Positions 6,441 to 14,806 of a stretch of DNA of 14,883 bases are shown here, in pieces (position 1 is the first letter of the stretch; each line of letters begins with the position of its first letter). The notes beneath the pieces were generated by a model. The model saw nothing but the letters and a program-made list of their open reading frames with translations. It did no database searches and was not told the DNA's origin. The stretch is from positions 1 through 14,883 of the forward strand of contig JANYLL010000370.1 of the NCBI GenBank assembly GCA_025357895.1, in the 5' to 3' direction. The DNA comes from Ignavibacteriota bacterium. Its GTDB lineage: Bacteria > Bacteroidota > Ignavibacteria > Palsa-1295. A program made the translations under genes and the position numbers.

Positions 6441-8591
6441 TCATCGGCTGATAACTAAACTCTGGCTGAATTCCCCTATCTTCACCAAATACATACCCGA
6501 AGAAAGACCTTTTGTATTCAGATGAATTGTATTTGATCCCTTCATCAAGTTTTTCTTATCCGATAATTTATTCTCCCCTAAGGCATCAAAGATCTCAATG
6601 GTAACATGCTGTTCTATAGCTGATCGCAAATTTATCTCGATCTCATCTTGCGCAGGGTTCGGGCGGATGGAGGTGATCTGTAATGGAGGAATGCCGAGAA
6701 GATAATTCCTGAGCGTCGAATCTCCGCAAATATCAATGGCTCTAAATTCGGTAACCGATGTATCAGCAGAGAGAATGCAATCATGAAACGCTTGATCGCC
6801 GCCATTAAGATGGAGATTTGTCATGGTGACCGCGGTTCTTTGCGTTTTAGCTACCATTGCCATCGCATTGAAGGTGATGATTGGGATTGTTGAATCAAGC
6901 GTCATATTCGCTCCGCGAACAACAATCTTCTTCCCCTTCTCCACAAATAAAGAAAGATACGGACTGAGCTCAACGCTCGCTCCCGGAATGCTTGTTGAAA
7001 TATTCCGGTAATCCAGAAGATCAGTATTATAAAGAAGATCGAAGGAGATGCTATCCAGATTTCTGCCTGATATATTCTTATCCGGCAGCCAGCCAATGCT
7101 TGCAATGCCGCCTGTGGCTGCGCTATAGCTTTTCTGCTGCGGAATAAATTGCACCGTTTCCTTCGGAATTCTGCCTGAGCCGAAAAGCTGAATCGTCGTA
7201 TCGAAATCCTTCCAACCAAGATGAAATTTCAGATGAAGCGCAGCAGTATCGCGCTGGGCAGTTTGCGGATTATAAGAGATCATGAGTGAATCATCAGGAT
7301 GAATTATCCGTGGAATGGCTGATGGAGAAGAAAATGAAAAACTATTCGAGCCTTGAATAGATGCGCTGACTAATTTTGCCTGAATACCATTGCAGGAATC
7401 GAAGAAGGTGAAGGTGAGTGCTGTATCAAATTGCTTACAACCGGGAGTTGAAAAATTCAATTTTTGTACGGAAAATTGTGGAGTGGAATTCGAGCCAATG
7501 CCAGTTGTATTGAGCCAAAGTCCGCCTTGCTTATCCCCTGCATATATAAAGCTATCGCGAACGTAGAAACGGGTATCTAAATCGTTTATAGGACCACAAA
7601 TAGAATGAAATGTATTCCCGCTATCCGTTGACATCATGATCCCCTCACTGCCATAAACTGTGGTTTGAAAAAAAAGAGAAATGTTCGTTCCATATTGCAT
7701 TGTGCCGGTTATTGGAAATTCAGTATTAATTGGGTAAGAATAATGAAAATTCCAATCAATACCGCCATTATCAGTTCTCATGACTTTGCCTAAATTTGGA
7801 TTGCGTGGATTAGGCGGACATTCAGAGATTGCAAAAAAAGTTGCTGTGCCTTTTATTCCAACTGGTCCGAAATATTCAGAATAAATCCGAGGGGTAAGAT
7901 TCCATGTTAAACCGCCATCGCTCGTGTATGCAATTGGACATGGGGGGTCACAACACGGAGAAGATAATATACCATGAAGATCATCTGAAAAAGTTACACT
8001 TGCCCCTCCACTATTAAAACCAGGAATTGTAGGGCCTTTCAAAAAGTTAATTCCGTCACTTGAGTAGAAATAAGCAGGCATAAAAAGCAACCCCGAAGCA
8101 ATTAATAAATCTGTTGCCTTAACATACGTAATACCTGTAGCATATAATGCATTTGTAACAAATATCCATGTAGTACCGCCATCTATTGTCCTAAAAATCC
8201 CAGGACTTCCATTACCATTCCATCCGGAGAACCACCCGTGAATAGAATCCTTAAAAGTAAAGGAAGATGATGACGCTGTTGAAGGAACGTCTAATTTATT
8301 CCACGTTAAACCGCCGTCGAGGGTGTGCCATAACTCAGACCTTGTTCCGAGCGGATCATCTACAGAAACAAAACCATCAAGAGGTAACTTTGAAAACTCT
8401 TTAAAATATACAGATTGAACTTGGCGATCAGCAGGAATTGCTTGAAATATTTTTCTCCATTGACAAAAACAATTAGTTGAATTACATAGTAAAATTAATA
8501 AAACATAGCCCAAAAGTATGATCCTATTTGAACTCTCTACACGACAAAAAAAATAATTTATGATCGAATACTTTCGGGCTATGATTTCCAT
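6441..8591 (-). CDS. T9SS-sorted Asp-box propeller protein, copy 2
   Basis: This is a secreted 716-residue protein. A hydrophobic signal segment (IILLGYVLLILL) ends near NCFCQ at about residue 44, after an unusually long N-region. It is followed by a beta-propeller with BNR/Asp-box turns: HTLDGGLTW, RTIDGGTTW, YTSDGGLTW, RTDNGGIDW and STDSGNTF. About 365-480 is a choice-of-anchor-D/ASH-like domain (IHPDDSLMISYNP, ending LFGSGRIP), then a cohesin-like domain (NLDSISFDLLYNTDLLDY), then a T9SS type A sorting domain (IRPNPAQDEIEI ... SSGMYLVKIG, last 75 residues). It starts 4 bases after the stop of the preceding paralogue, with AGGAAGG 10 bases upstream, so it is co-transcribed. Propellers of this kind are common in secreted hydrolases and adhesion proteins; no catalytic function can be read. 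It is a full paralogue of the protein at 9609-11756. Confidence 0.88.
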   Translation of the reverse strand: MEIIARKYSIINYFFCRVESSNRIILLGYVLLILLCNSTNCFCQWRKIFQAIPADRQVQSVYFKEFSKLPLDGFVSVDDPLGTRSELWHTLDGGLTWNKLDVPSTASSSSFTFKDSIHGWFSGWNGNGSPGIFRTIDGGTTWIFVTNALYATGITYVKATDLLIASGLLFMPAYFYSSDGINFLKGPTIPGFNSGGASVTFSDDLHGILSSPCCDPPCPIAYTSDGGLTWNLTPRIYSEYFGPVGIKGTATFFAISECPPNPRNPNLGKVMRTDNGGIDWNFHYSYPINTEFPITGTMQYGTNISLFFQTTVYGSEGIMMSTDSGNTFHSICGPINDLDTRFYVRDSFIYAGDKQGGLWLNTTGIGSNSTPQFSVQKLNFSTPGCKQFDTALTFTFFDSCNGIQAKLVSASIQGSNSFSFSSPSAIPRIIHPDDSLMISYNPQTAQRDTAALHLKFHLGWKDFDTTIQLFGSGRIPKETVQFIPQQKSYSAATGGIASIGWLPDKNISGRNLDSISFDLLYNTDLLDYRNISTSIPGASVELSPYLSLFVEKGKKIVVRGANMTLDSTIPIITFNAMAMVAKTQRTAVTMTNLHLNGGDQAFHDCILSADTSVTEFRAIDICGDSTLRNYLLGIPPLQITSIRPNPAQDEIEINLRSAIEQHVTIEIFDALGENKLSDKKNLMKGSNTIHLNTKGLSSGMYLVKIGEFSQSLVISR

Positions 8592-8595
8592 TTTG

Positions 8596-9543
8596 TTAAT
8601 ACCTTCCTGTTACATGCATCATGAATGAATGGTTTAATGGAGAGCAACCTCCAATTAAATTTGTATCAATTTCAAATATATTTGTAACCGGGGAAGGTAA
8701 CACTACTAATACGCTTGCACATGCTTGCTCCTCGTTGCCATCATTGCAAGGGGTTACTGTTACACAAAGATCTTGAGGAGCTGTAATTGCAGTTCCATCC
8801 GGTTTTGTAAGATTAAGAGTAACTGTGAATCTCCCATTTGCCCCACCCACCTTTACGATGCTCGTCACACCATGATCAGAAACTACGAATCCAGTACCAC
8901 TTCCTGGTGTACTTGCATAGTTCCATTTCCAGTGAGCCCATGCATTGAGAGTATTATCTGTATATGTTGCGCCAACAATGTTTGCCCTTGTTGCCCCTGT
9001 ACCATTCTTATCATAGACAATTGAGTGCCCATTATTGGATACTTCAAAAGCATTGAATTTCACTTCAGGGTTTGTACCCGTATGAGCTGATATGCCTGGG
9101 TAACCTGATCCAACAATAAGTATTCTATCATTTGGATTAATAATATCAGTGGTAGAAGCGTGACCTGCACCAACATCCCAAGTAGGCCTTACACTTGTAC
9201 CTTGAGCAATATTATGATATCCTAAAACTACTTGCCCAAAGCTTTGCGCAGTGTTGACTTCGCCTCCGAGAATAGAAGATATTTCAGCTGAGGTTGCATT
9301 GCCCCCTCCTCCAAGGGAATGCCTTCCATGCGGATCGGAGTATAGCGTTGCAGTTAATGTATGCGTTCCATTCATGGCATTACCATTTGTGGATGTTATT
9401 TGTCCCTGATAGCTCATGATGCGAGGTACGTCAGAAAGACGGACAGGAATGTCCGTCCCACTGGAAACCTGTGCACTAACGCTTTGATTCAACACAGCGG
9501 AAGCAAAAAAAAGTGCGGCAATTAGTATGTTTATCGTTTTCAT
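8596..9543 (-). CDS. fibre/adhesin-like secreted protein, repeat-array-less paralogue
   Basis: This 315-residue secreted protein has a signal peptide (MKTINILIAALFFASAVLNQ, cleaved near SAQ). The start of the head domain, PRIMSYQGQITSTNGNAMNG through LYSDPHG, matches the large protein at 11767-14777 almost residue for residue, but the similarity stops after HSL. The second half of the head and about 33 glycine-rich repeats are missing. Two degenerate units (SSILGGEVNTA, QVVLGYHNIA) remain, then the shared C-terminal domain (FNAFEVSNNGHSIVYDKNGTG, then TYTDNTLNAWAHW). Four cysteines in the last 70 residues suggest two disulfides, against two cysteines in the large paralogue. There is no T9SS domain. 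It may be a deletion derivative or a minor subunit that caps the large fibre; both are inferences. The next gene starts 4 bases after its stop. Confidence 0.85.
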   Translation of the reverse strand: MKTINILIAALFFASAVLNQSVSAQVSSGTDIPVRLSDVPRIMSYQGQITSTNGNAMNGTHTLTATLYSDPHGRHSLGGGGNATSAEISSILGGEVNTAQSFGQVVLGYHNIAQGTSVRPTWDVGAGHASTTDIINPNDRILIVGSGYPGISAHTGTNPEVKFNAFEVSNNGHSIVYDKNGTGATRANIVGATYTDNTLNAWAHWKWNYASTPGSGTGFVVSDHGVTSIVKVGGANGRFTVTLNLTKPDGTAITAPQDLCVTVTPCNDGNEEQACASVLVVLPSPVTNIFEIDTNLIGGCSPLNHSFMMHVTGRY

Positions 9544-9549
9544 TTTTCT

Positions 9550-9573
9550 GTTTTATTTTTTTTGAAATAAAAC
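9550..9573 (-). promoter_or_regulatory. conserved leader hairpin at the start codon, copy 2
   Basis: GTTTTATTT and AAATAAAAC are perfect 9-bp reverse complements around a 6-base loop; the hairpin ends 6 bases before the ATG at 9543. The same hairpin occurs before the other fibre gene (14784-14806). It would cover the ribosome landing area, since no Shine-Dalgarno is visible. A regulatory role is inferred only. Confidence 0.45.
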
Positions 9574-9577
9574 CCGA

Positions 9578-9602
9578 AACAGAATGGTTTTTCCAATCTG
9601 TT
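9578..9602 (-). terminator. possible terminator hairpin after the copy 1 propeller gene
   Basis: A 10-bp stem with one A-A mismatch (arms 9578-9587 and 9593-9602, five-base loop) lies 6 bases past the stop codon at 9609. On the minus strand it is followed by TTCGGGTTTTATTTC, so the T run is not immediate. It could be a weak terminator between the two modules, or part of the leader of the next gene. Confidence 0.4.
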
Positions 9603-9608
9603 AAATGA

Positions 9609-11756
9609 CTACCGACTAATAACTAACGACTGGCTCACTTTTCCAATCCTCACTAAATACATGCCCGATGCAAGATTTTTTGTATCGAGATGAATGCTAT
9701 TCGAACCACTGACTAAATTCTTCGCTCCGGAATAAACACATGCTCCTAACGCATTGCGGATTTCGATATTTGCCGTCTGCTCTGCTGCTGATTGCAGATT
9801 AATTTCGATTTCATCTTGTGCCGGATTCGGATGCATGGAAATAATATCAAGAATTTTTCCGCTGCTCATAAAATGACGAAGAATGCTATCGCCGCATACG
9901 GGATTCAGGGTAAAACTTGTATTCGAAGTATCAGCCGATAGAATGCAATTCGCATAATTCGGATCGCGGCCATTGAGCTGCAGGTTGCTCATGATGATTG
10001 GAGTCTGCAAACTCTTCGTAACCATCGGCATGAATCTGATCGTGGCAGCAGCTTGCAAGGAATCGAGCGAAATATTATTTCCAGTAATAGTTACCGGAAG
10101 TGTTTCGTTTGAACCGATATGCGTTCGCAAACCAGCCTTTACAGTAATCAATGGATTCGTATTCTGTACTCCCTGATAATCGAGCAAGTCACCGTTATAA
10201 ATAAGATCAAAGGAAATGCTATTCAGTCCTCTGCCGGAAATATTCTTATTCGGAGTATATACAATATCAACGGTCGAACCCGCATCGGCAAAATAATTTA
10301 CCGATGACGGAATAAATTTCACCTGCTCTTTCGGAATTCTGCCTGAGCCGAAAAGCTGAATGGTTGTATCAAAATCCTTCCAGCCAAGATGAAAGCGAAG
10401 ATGAAGCTGTGCCGTATCGGGTGATGTGCTATTGGGATTATAAGAAATAATAACCGAATCATTCGGATGAATTCGTCGCGGATTTGAGGATTGTGCAATT
10501 AGAGAAAAATTATTCGATCCCGAGATCGAGGCGTTGACAAGTTTCGCTTGAATGTTGTTACAGGAATCGAAGAAGGTGAAGGTAATTGCAGAATCAAAAG
10601 TAGTGCAGCCGTATGCATTAAATGATTTTGATGGAAAAGATAGTTGAGGAGCGGAATTTGAGCCAATTCCAGTAGAATTTTGCCATAGATTTCCCAATTT
10701 ATCTCCGGACCATACGTAGCCTTTATTTACATAAAATCGTGTATCCCATAAACCATTCTCTCCGCAAAGTTTTATCCATGTATAACCGGAGTCTTCTGAG
10801 TAGTATACACCCTCGCCCTGCTCTCTATTTATTTGCAGCTCCCCTTTATCGGTACTTTGAATATAGAGTCTACTGCTATCTGTAAGAATCGTTCCAGTTA
10901 CCCCAAATGGGAATAGTGAAATTTGCTGCCAGCTAAACCCATTATCGGTACTTTTTAATAATACTCCACGGTCCCTTCCCAATCCAAAAGTACCAAATTC
11001 TGATAATGCATAAAAAGAACCATTAATTATCGTTGGCTGCCAAGCCTCAGAATCTATTGATAACTGAGTCCAATTCCATCCACCGTCAGAAGTATAGAAA
11101 TAGCGGCCATCATGAACAGTAGAGGCAAATCCTATATTTCCCTTATTAAATGCAAATCCATTGAAATCTCCTGCATTTTGTGGATCTATTGGAGTCCAAC
11201 TTAGACCTTCATCATCAGAAACAAGGGGGGCAGCATTCCATCTGGCTAAAAAAAGACGTCTTGAACTTTTATTGTAATAAATGCTGGAACAATCATCAGT
11301 GGATGCACCACCTAAGTTCAACTTCATCCACGTGCTCCCACCATCGATTGTTTTATAACATCCCCCCAATCCAGGGCGATTTAAACCATTTCGTAATGTA
11401 AACCACCCTGTTTGATTATCTTTAAACTCTATTGAACTGAGTCCATTTTCGAACTCTTTTGCCTGAAATACTTTTTCCCATACGATACCTCCGTTGATTG
11501 TTCTCCAAAGCTCTGAGTAGGTTTGCCCTGCAAGAGTTTCAAAGCCTACAAAACATTTATATTTACCTGTGTCAATATTATCGACAAAGTAAATGGATGA
11601 AACATACTGGCTGTAGTTTCCAAAATTATGAATAAGTTTCCATTGGGCTATAAGATTATTTTGGATAGAAAAAATAAAGAAAAGAATGCCAATGCTAAAG
11701 AGGAACATCTCTCTCTTCGAATTGTGAATAAAATTTTTACTCTTCAGCATTGGCAT
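9609..11756 (-). CDS. T9SS-sorted Asp-box propeller protein, copy 1
   Basis: With the ATG at 11754-11756 the protein has 715 residues, one fewer than its paralogue at 6441-8591. This start lies 10 bases after the fibre gene's stop; an ATG at 11750 is equally possible. The open frame to 11849 would run into the fibre gene and is not used. A signal segment (FLFSIGILFFIFSIQ, ending LIAQ) precedes a propeller with six Asp-box turns: RTINGGIVW, KTIDGGSTW, SDDEGLSW, YTSDGGWNW, KSTDNGFSW and YSEDSGYTW. An ASH/choice-of-anchor-D-like domain (about 370-475), a cohesin-like domain (about 480-615) and a T9SS type A sorting domain (MHPNPAQDEIEI ... ASGMYLVRIG) follow. Propeller loops differ strongly between the two copies while the downstream domains are conserved. 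Its ligand is unknown. Export by T9SS is likely, through the C-terminal signal. Confidence 0.88.
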   Translation of the reverse strand: MPMLKSKNFIHNSKREMFLFSIGILFFIFSIQNNLIAQWKLIHNFGNYSQYVSSIYFVDNIDTGKYKCFVGFETLAGQTYSELWRTINGGIVWEKVFQAKEFENGLSSIEFKDNQTGWFTLRNGLNRPGLGGCYKTIDGGSTWMKLNLGGASTDDCSSIYYNKSSRRLFLARWNAAPLVSDDEGLSWTPIDPQNAGDFNGFAFNKGNIGFASTVHDGRYFYTSDGGWNWTQLSIDSEAWQPTIINGSFYALSEFGTFGLGRDRGVLLKSTDNGFSWQQISLFPFGVTGTILTDSSRLYIQSTDKGELQINREQGEGVYYSEDSGYTWIKLCGENGLWDTRFYVNKGYVWSGDKLGNLWQNSTGIGSNSAPQLSFPSKSFNAYGCTTFDSAITFTFFDSCNNIQAKLVNASISGSNNFSLIAQSSNPRRIHPNDSVIISYNPNSTSPDTAQLHLRFHLGWKDFDTTIQLFGSGRIPKEQVKFIPSSVNYFADAGSTVDIVYTPNKNISGRGLNSISFDLIYNGDLLDYQGVQNTNPLITVKAGLRTHIGSNETLPVTITGNNISLDSLQAAATIRFMPMVTKSLQTPIIMSNLQLNGRDPNYANCILSADTSNTSFTLNPVCGDSILRHFMSSGKILDIISMHPNPAQDEIEINLQSAAEQTANIEIRNALGACVYSGAKNLVSGSNSIHLDTKNLASGMYLVRIGKVSQSLVISR

Positions 11757-11766
11757 AACTAAGTTT

Positions 11767-13943
11767 TTATCTTCCCACGACTTTAAACATGAACTTCTTA
11801 TTGTCAGTAGCACAATCGGTCGAGGTATGATCGTAGGTCCGAACGACAAATTGGTTTACCGCCGGAAATCCTATCTTTGATACCTCAATGTGCCCGCAAC
11901 CTCCGACTGTGGAAGTATCAGTATTATTTTCTATCGTAGCAGTAATGGACGCCTGAGTCAAGGTAAAAGCTGAAGGAGTCGCAGTACTTGGATCTTTGAT
12001 ATTCAATGTAACTATATAAACGCCTACCTTGCCTGGAGCTCTAACAACTGAAGCAACACCGAAATCTGATGTCACTGTAGGTGCAAAGGTTGTTCCATCG
12101 ACATCTGCCCAAGCATTAATGACGTTATCTTGATAAGTTGTACCTATGAAAGCAGAACGAAATCCTGGAGTCACTAATATTCCAGTACCATTTTGGTCAT
12201 AAGTCGTTGCATGCCCATTATATGAAATTTCGAATGCGTTGCTTCGAGTTGAAGCTGTGCCATTTCCTACGATTAAGAGTTGTTCATCACGATGAGCATT
12301 CGTTTGGAAGTTATTTTCCGTTGCCGAGCCGCGAGCATTATTAAAAACACCCGTTACCGTTTGCCCATAACTTTGTGCGATGAGATCTTGACCTCCAGTA
12401 ATTGTCGCAAACGTACCCGCACCGTTTACTCCATTGTTACGAATCAGATTCATCTCTCCTCCGCTGATCGTGCTGTGATCTGTTTGAATATGATTCGTAT
12501 CTCCTCCGCCGATGAACGAAAAGTCGGAATTGCTCTCGATGTGATTTCGAACACCACCTCCGATCACATCCCATTTGGAATTAATTGTATTGGTATCACC
12601 ACCTCCGATGAAACTCAGATTTTCAGCCTGACCGAGGTGTTGATGTGTTTGGTTACCAATATAATTCTTTCTGCCGCCGGTAATGACTCCGTAGATACAT
12701 TCATCAAAGATTGTATTGCTTTCGCCTCCTCCGATAACGGAAAGGGCGCCGCCTTGATGATTGAACCTTCCGCCGCCGACCACGTTCCAGTCACAGCCGG
12801 GATCTACCCTATTCTGCAATCCACCTCCGATAAAATTGTAACGGGATGGAAAATCTCCAACGTCGATCAAATTTGAATCGCCTCCGGCAATAACATCATA
12901 CTGACTTCGAATTATATTAAATTGGCCGCCTCCGATGAAAGAGTGCGAGGTCGACAGCGGAGGGTTCGAAATATTTTCAATAATATTTGAATCACCCCCG
13001 GAGATCACGGAAAATGGAGCGCCCCCTGAAATACTATTAAAAAAACCAGACCCAACAAGAGAAAAAGCAGAATTGGTAGAATTATGTGCACCCCCGCCAA
13101 TGACTGCTAATTTGCCGGCAATAGTATTGGTATCACCACCTCCGATGACAGATGATTCAGAAGATGATAAACAAAGGTTCTTAATCCCCCCTCCAATTAC
13201 CGAATTATCTTCTTCAATGTGATTATGAAACCCGCCACCTATAAAACTGCCTTCTTCTTCGATCTTATTATCGAATCCTCCGGTAATGGCACTATACCAA
13301 TTGTTATTGCCAAATTTTGTATCGAAAGATATCACATTTGAATCTCCGCCACCAATGAATCCGTATCGTGTAGGGTGATTTGCGTCAGTAAGAATCTTAT
13401 TTGTCTTACCACCACCAATTGTTCCGTACGGCGATTCAATGGAGTTAACGAAACCACCGCCAACAAAAGAATGATCTGCGTTGACTTCAATGAGATTCGA
13501 ATCACCTCCGGCAATTGTTCCTTGAGGACTCTGAATTTTATTCAATGCACCTCCTCCGATGAATGAACGATCAGAGTGAACATCTATTGTGTTCGTATCG
13601 CCACCAACAATGGAAGATTTCGGACTTGAAATAGTATTTTTCAATCCGCTTCCAATAAATGAATACCCACCTGTCGAACTAATTGTATTCAATCTTCCGC
13701 CGGAGATGGCCTCGAATTCTGATGAAATATCATTACTGCCGCCACCACCGATAAAAGCATAATTGCTGCCGGAATTAAGATGATTACTCTCACCACCAGT
13801 TATCGCACCATACGTACATCCCGAGATTACATTACCTCCACCGCCAATAAATGAATGATCTGCGTCAGTTATTGTACAGTGGTCACCCCCTGTTATTACA
13901 CTATATGGGCTAGTTCCGTCAATATCATTTATTGTTCCCCCCC
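11767..13943 (-). CDS. fibre/adhesin-like repeat protein, 3' part beyond the frameshift
   Basis: This frame continues the gene begun at 14777 after a -1 frameshift at the G7 tract. No stop lies between 13943 and 11769, and the reading across the gap is repeat-like (GGGTINDI, then ITGGDHCTI, then SFIGGGGNVI). An apparent TTG start at 13692 is in the middle of a repeat and is not a true start. The product would be about 640-720 residues of repeats plus a C-terminal domain of roughly 175 residues (NAFEISYNGH ... GVYIVTLNI ... KFMFKVVGR). That domain resembles the NVINAWxxx-FGVxSVxxxxxGxYxVTLN domain found at the ends of phage tail fibres and other fibrous proteins. With an eight-G allele, the joined protein is 1003 residues. 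Confidence 0.8.
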
Positions 13944-14126
13944 AATAAATGAATAGTGGGAAGAATTGATGATTTCGTTATTCCATCCTGACATGATTGC
14001 AGAATAATTAGCATTTATGACATGCGCGTTCCCCCCAACGCCGATAATACTATAATCGCCAGTAATCGAATGAGTAGAACCAGTATTCACGCCAATAATG
14101 ACTGAGCCATTGCCGGAGATTGTACT
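12331..14126 (-). repeat. alternating two-type glycine-rich repeat array (protein repeat)
   Basis: About 35 units of roughly 13-30 residues make up residues 218-816 of the joined protein, each with core xxIxGGxxNxI. Two types alternate without a break from unit 4 to unit 33. Type A has F, or V/L, before I-GGG (SFIGGG, GFIGGG, SLVGSG). Type B has V/A/T before I and mostly T/S/A/G then GG (SVITGGD, DVIAGGD, EAISGGR). One A-B pair spans about 27-40 residues. The DNA repeats are diverged, with motifs such as CCTCCGATGAA. Confidence 0.85.
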
Positions 14127-14777
14127 GTTATCTGCTCTTATATTTGGATCCCCTCCCGGATCTTCAAAGTGCCAAATAGATTTACCGTTTACTTGCGTTT
14201 CCCAATTTTTTTGAGTAGTGCCAGCTAATGTACCTAATATAGGAGTACCCGCTGAAGCAAATGAATTTCCATCCGTCAACCAATTTGTACCATATCCCTG
14301 AGTCGTGGGACTGTGCCCCCCACTCATCTCAAATACCACTTCCGGCGCAAGTTTCGCCAAAGTGATAGATTGATCAGGCACATTCAATGCATAAGGCGCT
14401 GCAGCAAGCTGCGTCAGCGGCTGCATTTCTGCACCGTCATCCACTTTGATTCCAACCCAAAGGGGCTGGTTCATCTCGGAATTATCCGGTAGTTTGCTAA
14501 CGCCGGAGCCAAGCATGATATTAAAAATACCATTTTTTACTTCAGCGTTATAATTTCCTTTCCACAAGGAATGCGTACCATGCGGATCAGAGTATAGCGT
14601 TGCAGTTATAGTATGTGTTCCATTCATGGCATTACCATTTGTGGATGTTATTTGTCCCTGATAGCTCATGATGCGAGGTACATCGGCAGTGCTGCCGGAA
14701 ACCTGTGCATCAACGCGTTGATTCAACACAGCCGCAACTAATAAAAGTGCGGCAATGAGTATGTTTCGATTTTTCAT
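13929..14777 (-). CDS. fibre/adhesin-like repeat protein, 5' part ending at a frameshift
   Basis: This 282-residue product is truncated. A signal peptide (MKNRNILIAALLLVAAVLNQ, cleaved near VDAQ) precedes a head domain (SYQGQITSTNGNAMNGTHTI to about residue 130, ending PLWVGIKVDDG ... AAAPYALNVP). This head layout is often found at the N-terminus of tail-fibre-like and adhesin-like exported proteins of Bacteroidota. Residues 140-217 form a linker, then repeats begin (TISGNGSVI, IIGVGGNAHVI, FIGG). At residue 280 the G7 tract (13937-13943) makes the frame read GGG GGG GAA CAA TAA and stop. One extra G gives GGG GGG GGA ACA and an open frame to 11767. The start is preceded by the conserved hairpin leader shared with the paralogue at 9543. 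Sequencing error, phase variation and a programmed -1 shift are all possible. Confidence 0.85.
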   Translation of the reverse strand: MKNRNILIAALLLVAAVLNQRVDAQVSGSTADVPRIMSYQGQITSTNGNAMNGTHTITATLYSDPHGTHSLWKGNYNAEVKNGIFNIMLGSGVSKLPDNSEMNQPLWVGIKVDDGAEMQPLTQLAAAPYALNVPDQSITLAKLAPEVVFEMSGGHSPTTQGYGTNWLTDGNSFASAGTPILGTLAGTTQKNWETQVNGKSIWHFEDPGGDPNIRADNSTISGNGSVIIGVNTGSTHSITGDYSIIGVGGNAHVINANYSAIMSGWNNEIINSSHYSFIGGEQ

Positions 14778-14783
14778 TTTTCA

Positions 14784-14806
14784 GTTTTATTTTTTTGAAA
14801 TAAAAC
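14784..14806 (-). promoter_or_regulatory. conserved leader hairpin at the start codon, copy 1
   Basis: The same 9-bp hairpin GTTTTATTT/AAATAAAAC as at 9550-9573, here with a 5-base loop, ends 6 bases before the ATG at 14777. The base at the end of the spacer differs (A instead of T on the plus strand) and the loop is one base shorter, so the stem is conserved while the loop varies. Confidence 0.45.

Noticed and set aside
11757..11849. N-terminal extension of the copy 1 propeller protein to 11849
   Set aside because: It overlaps the end of the fibre gene by 83 bases and would place 31 non-signal residues before the signal peptide; the trimmed start gives the same length as the paralogue.
12280..12876. 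198-codon reading frame on the + strand
   Set aside because: It lies antisense to the repeat array. The low-complexity GG/N/I codons leave the opposite frame open by chance; the product has no domain, signal or start context.
13690..13692. TTG as a separate start for the 641-codon frame
   Set aside because: Repeat units continue without a break upstream of it to the G7 tract, so it is the middle of one frameshifted gene and not the start of a second one.
12400..13930. Regularly spaced CCTCCGATGAA-like motifs resembling a CRISPR array
   Set aside because: Repeats are diverged and unevenly spaced, and they sit in frame within a coding sequence with glycine-rich codons; no leader or cas gene is present.
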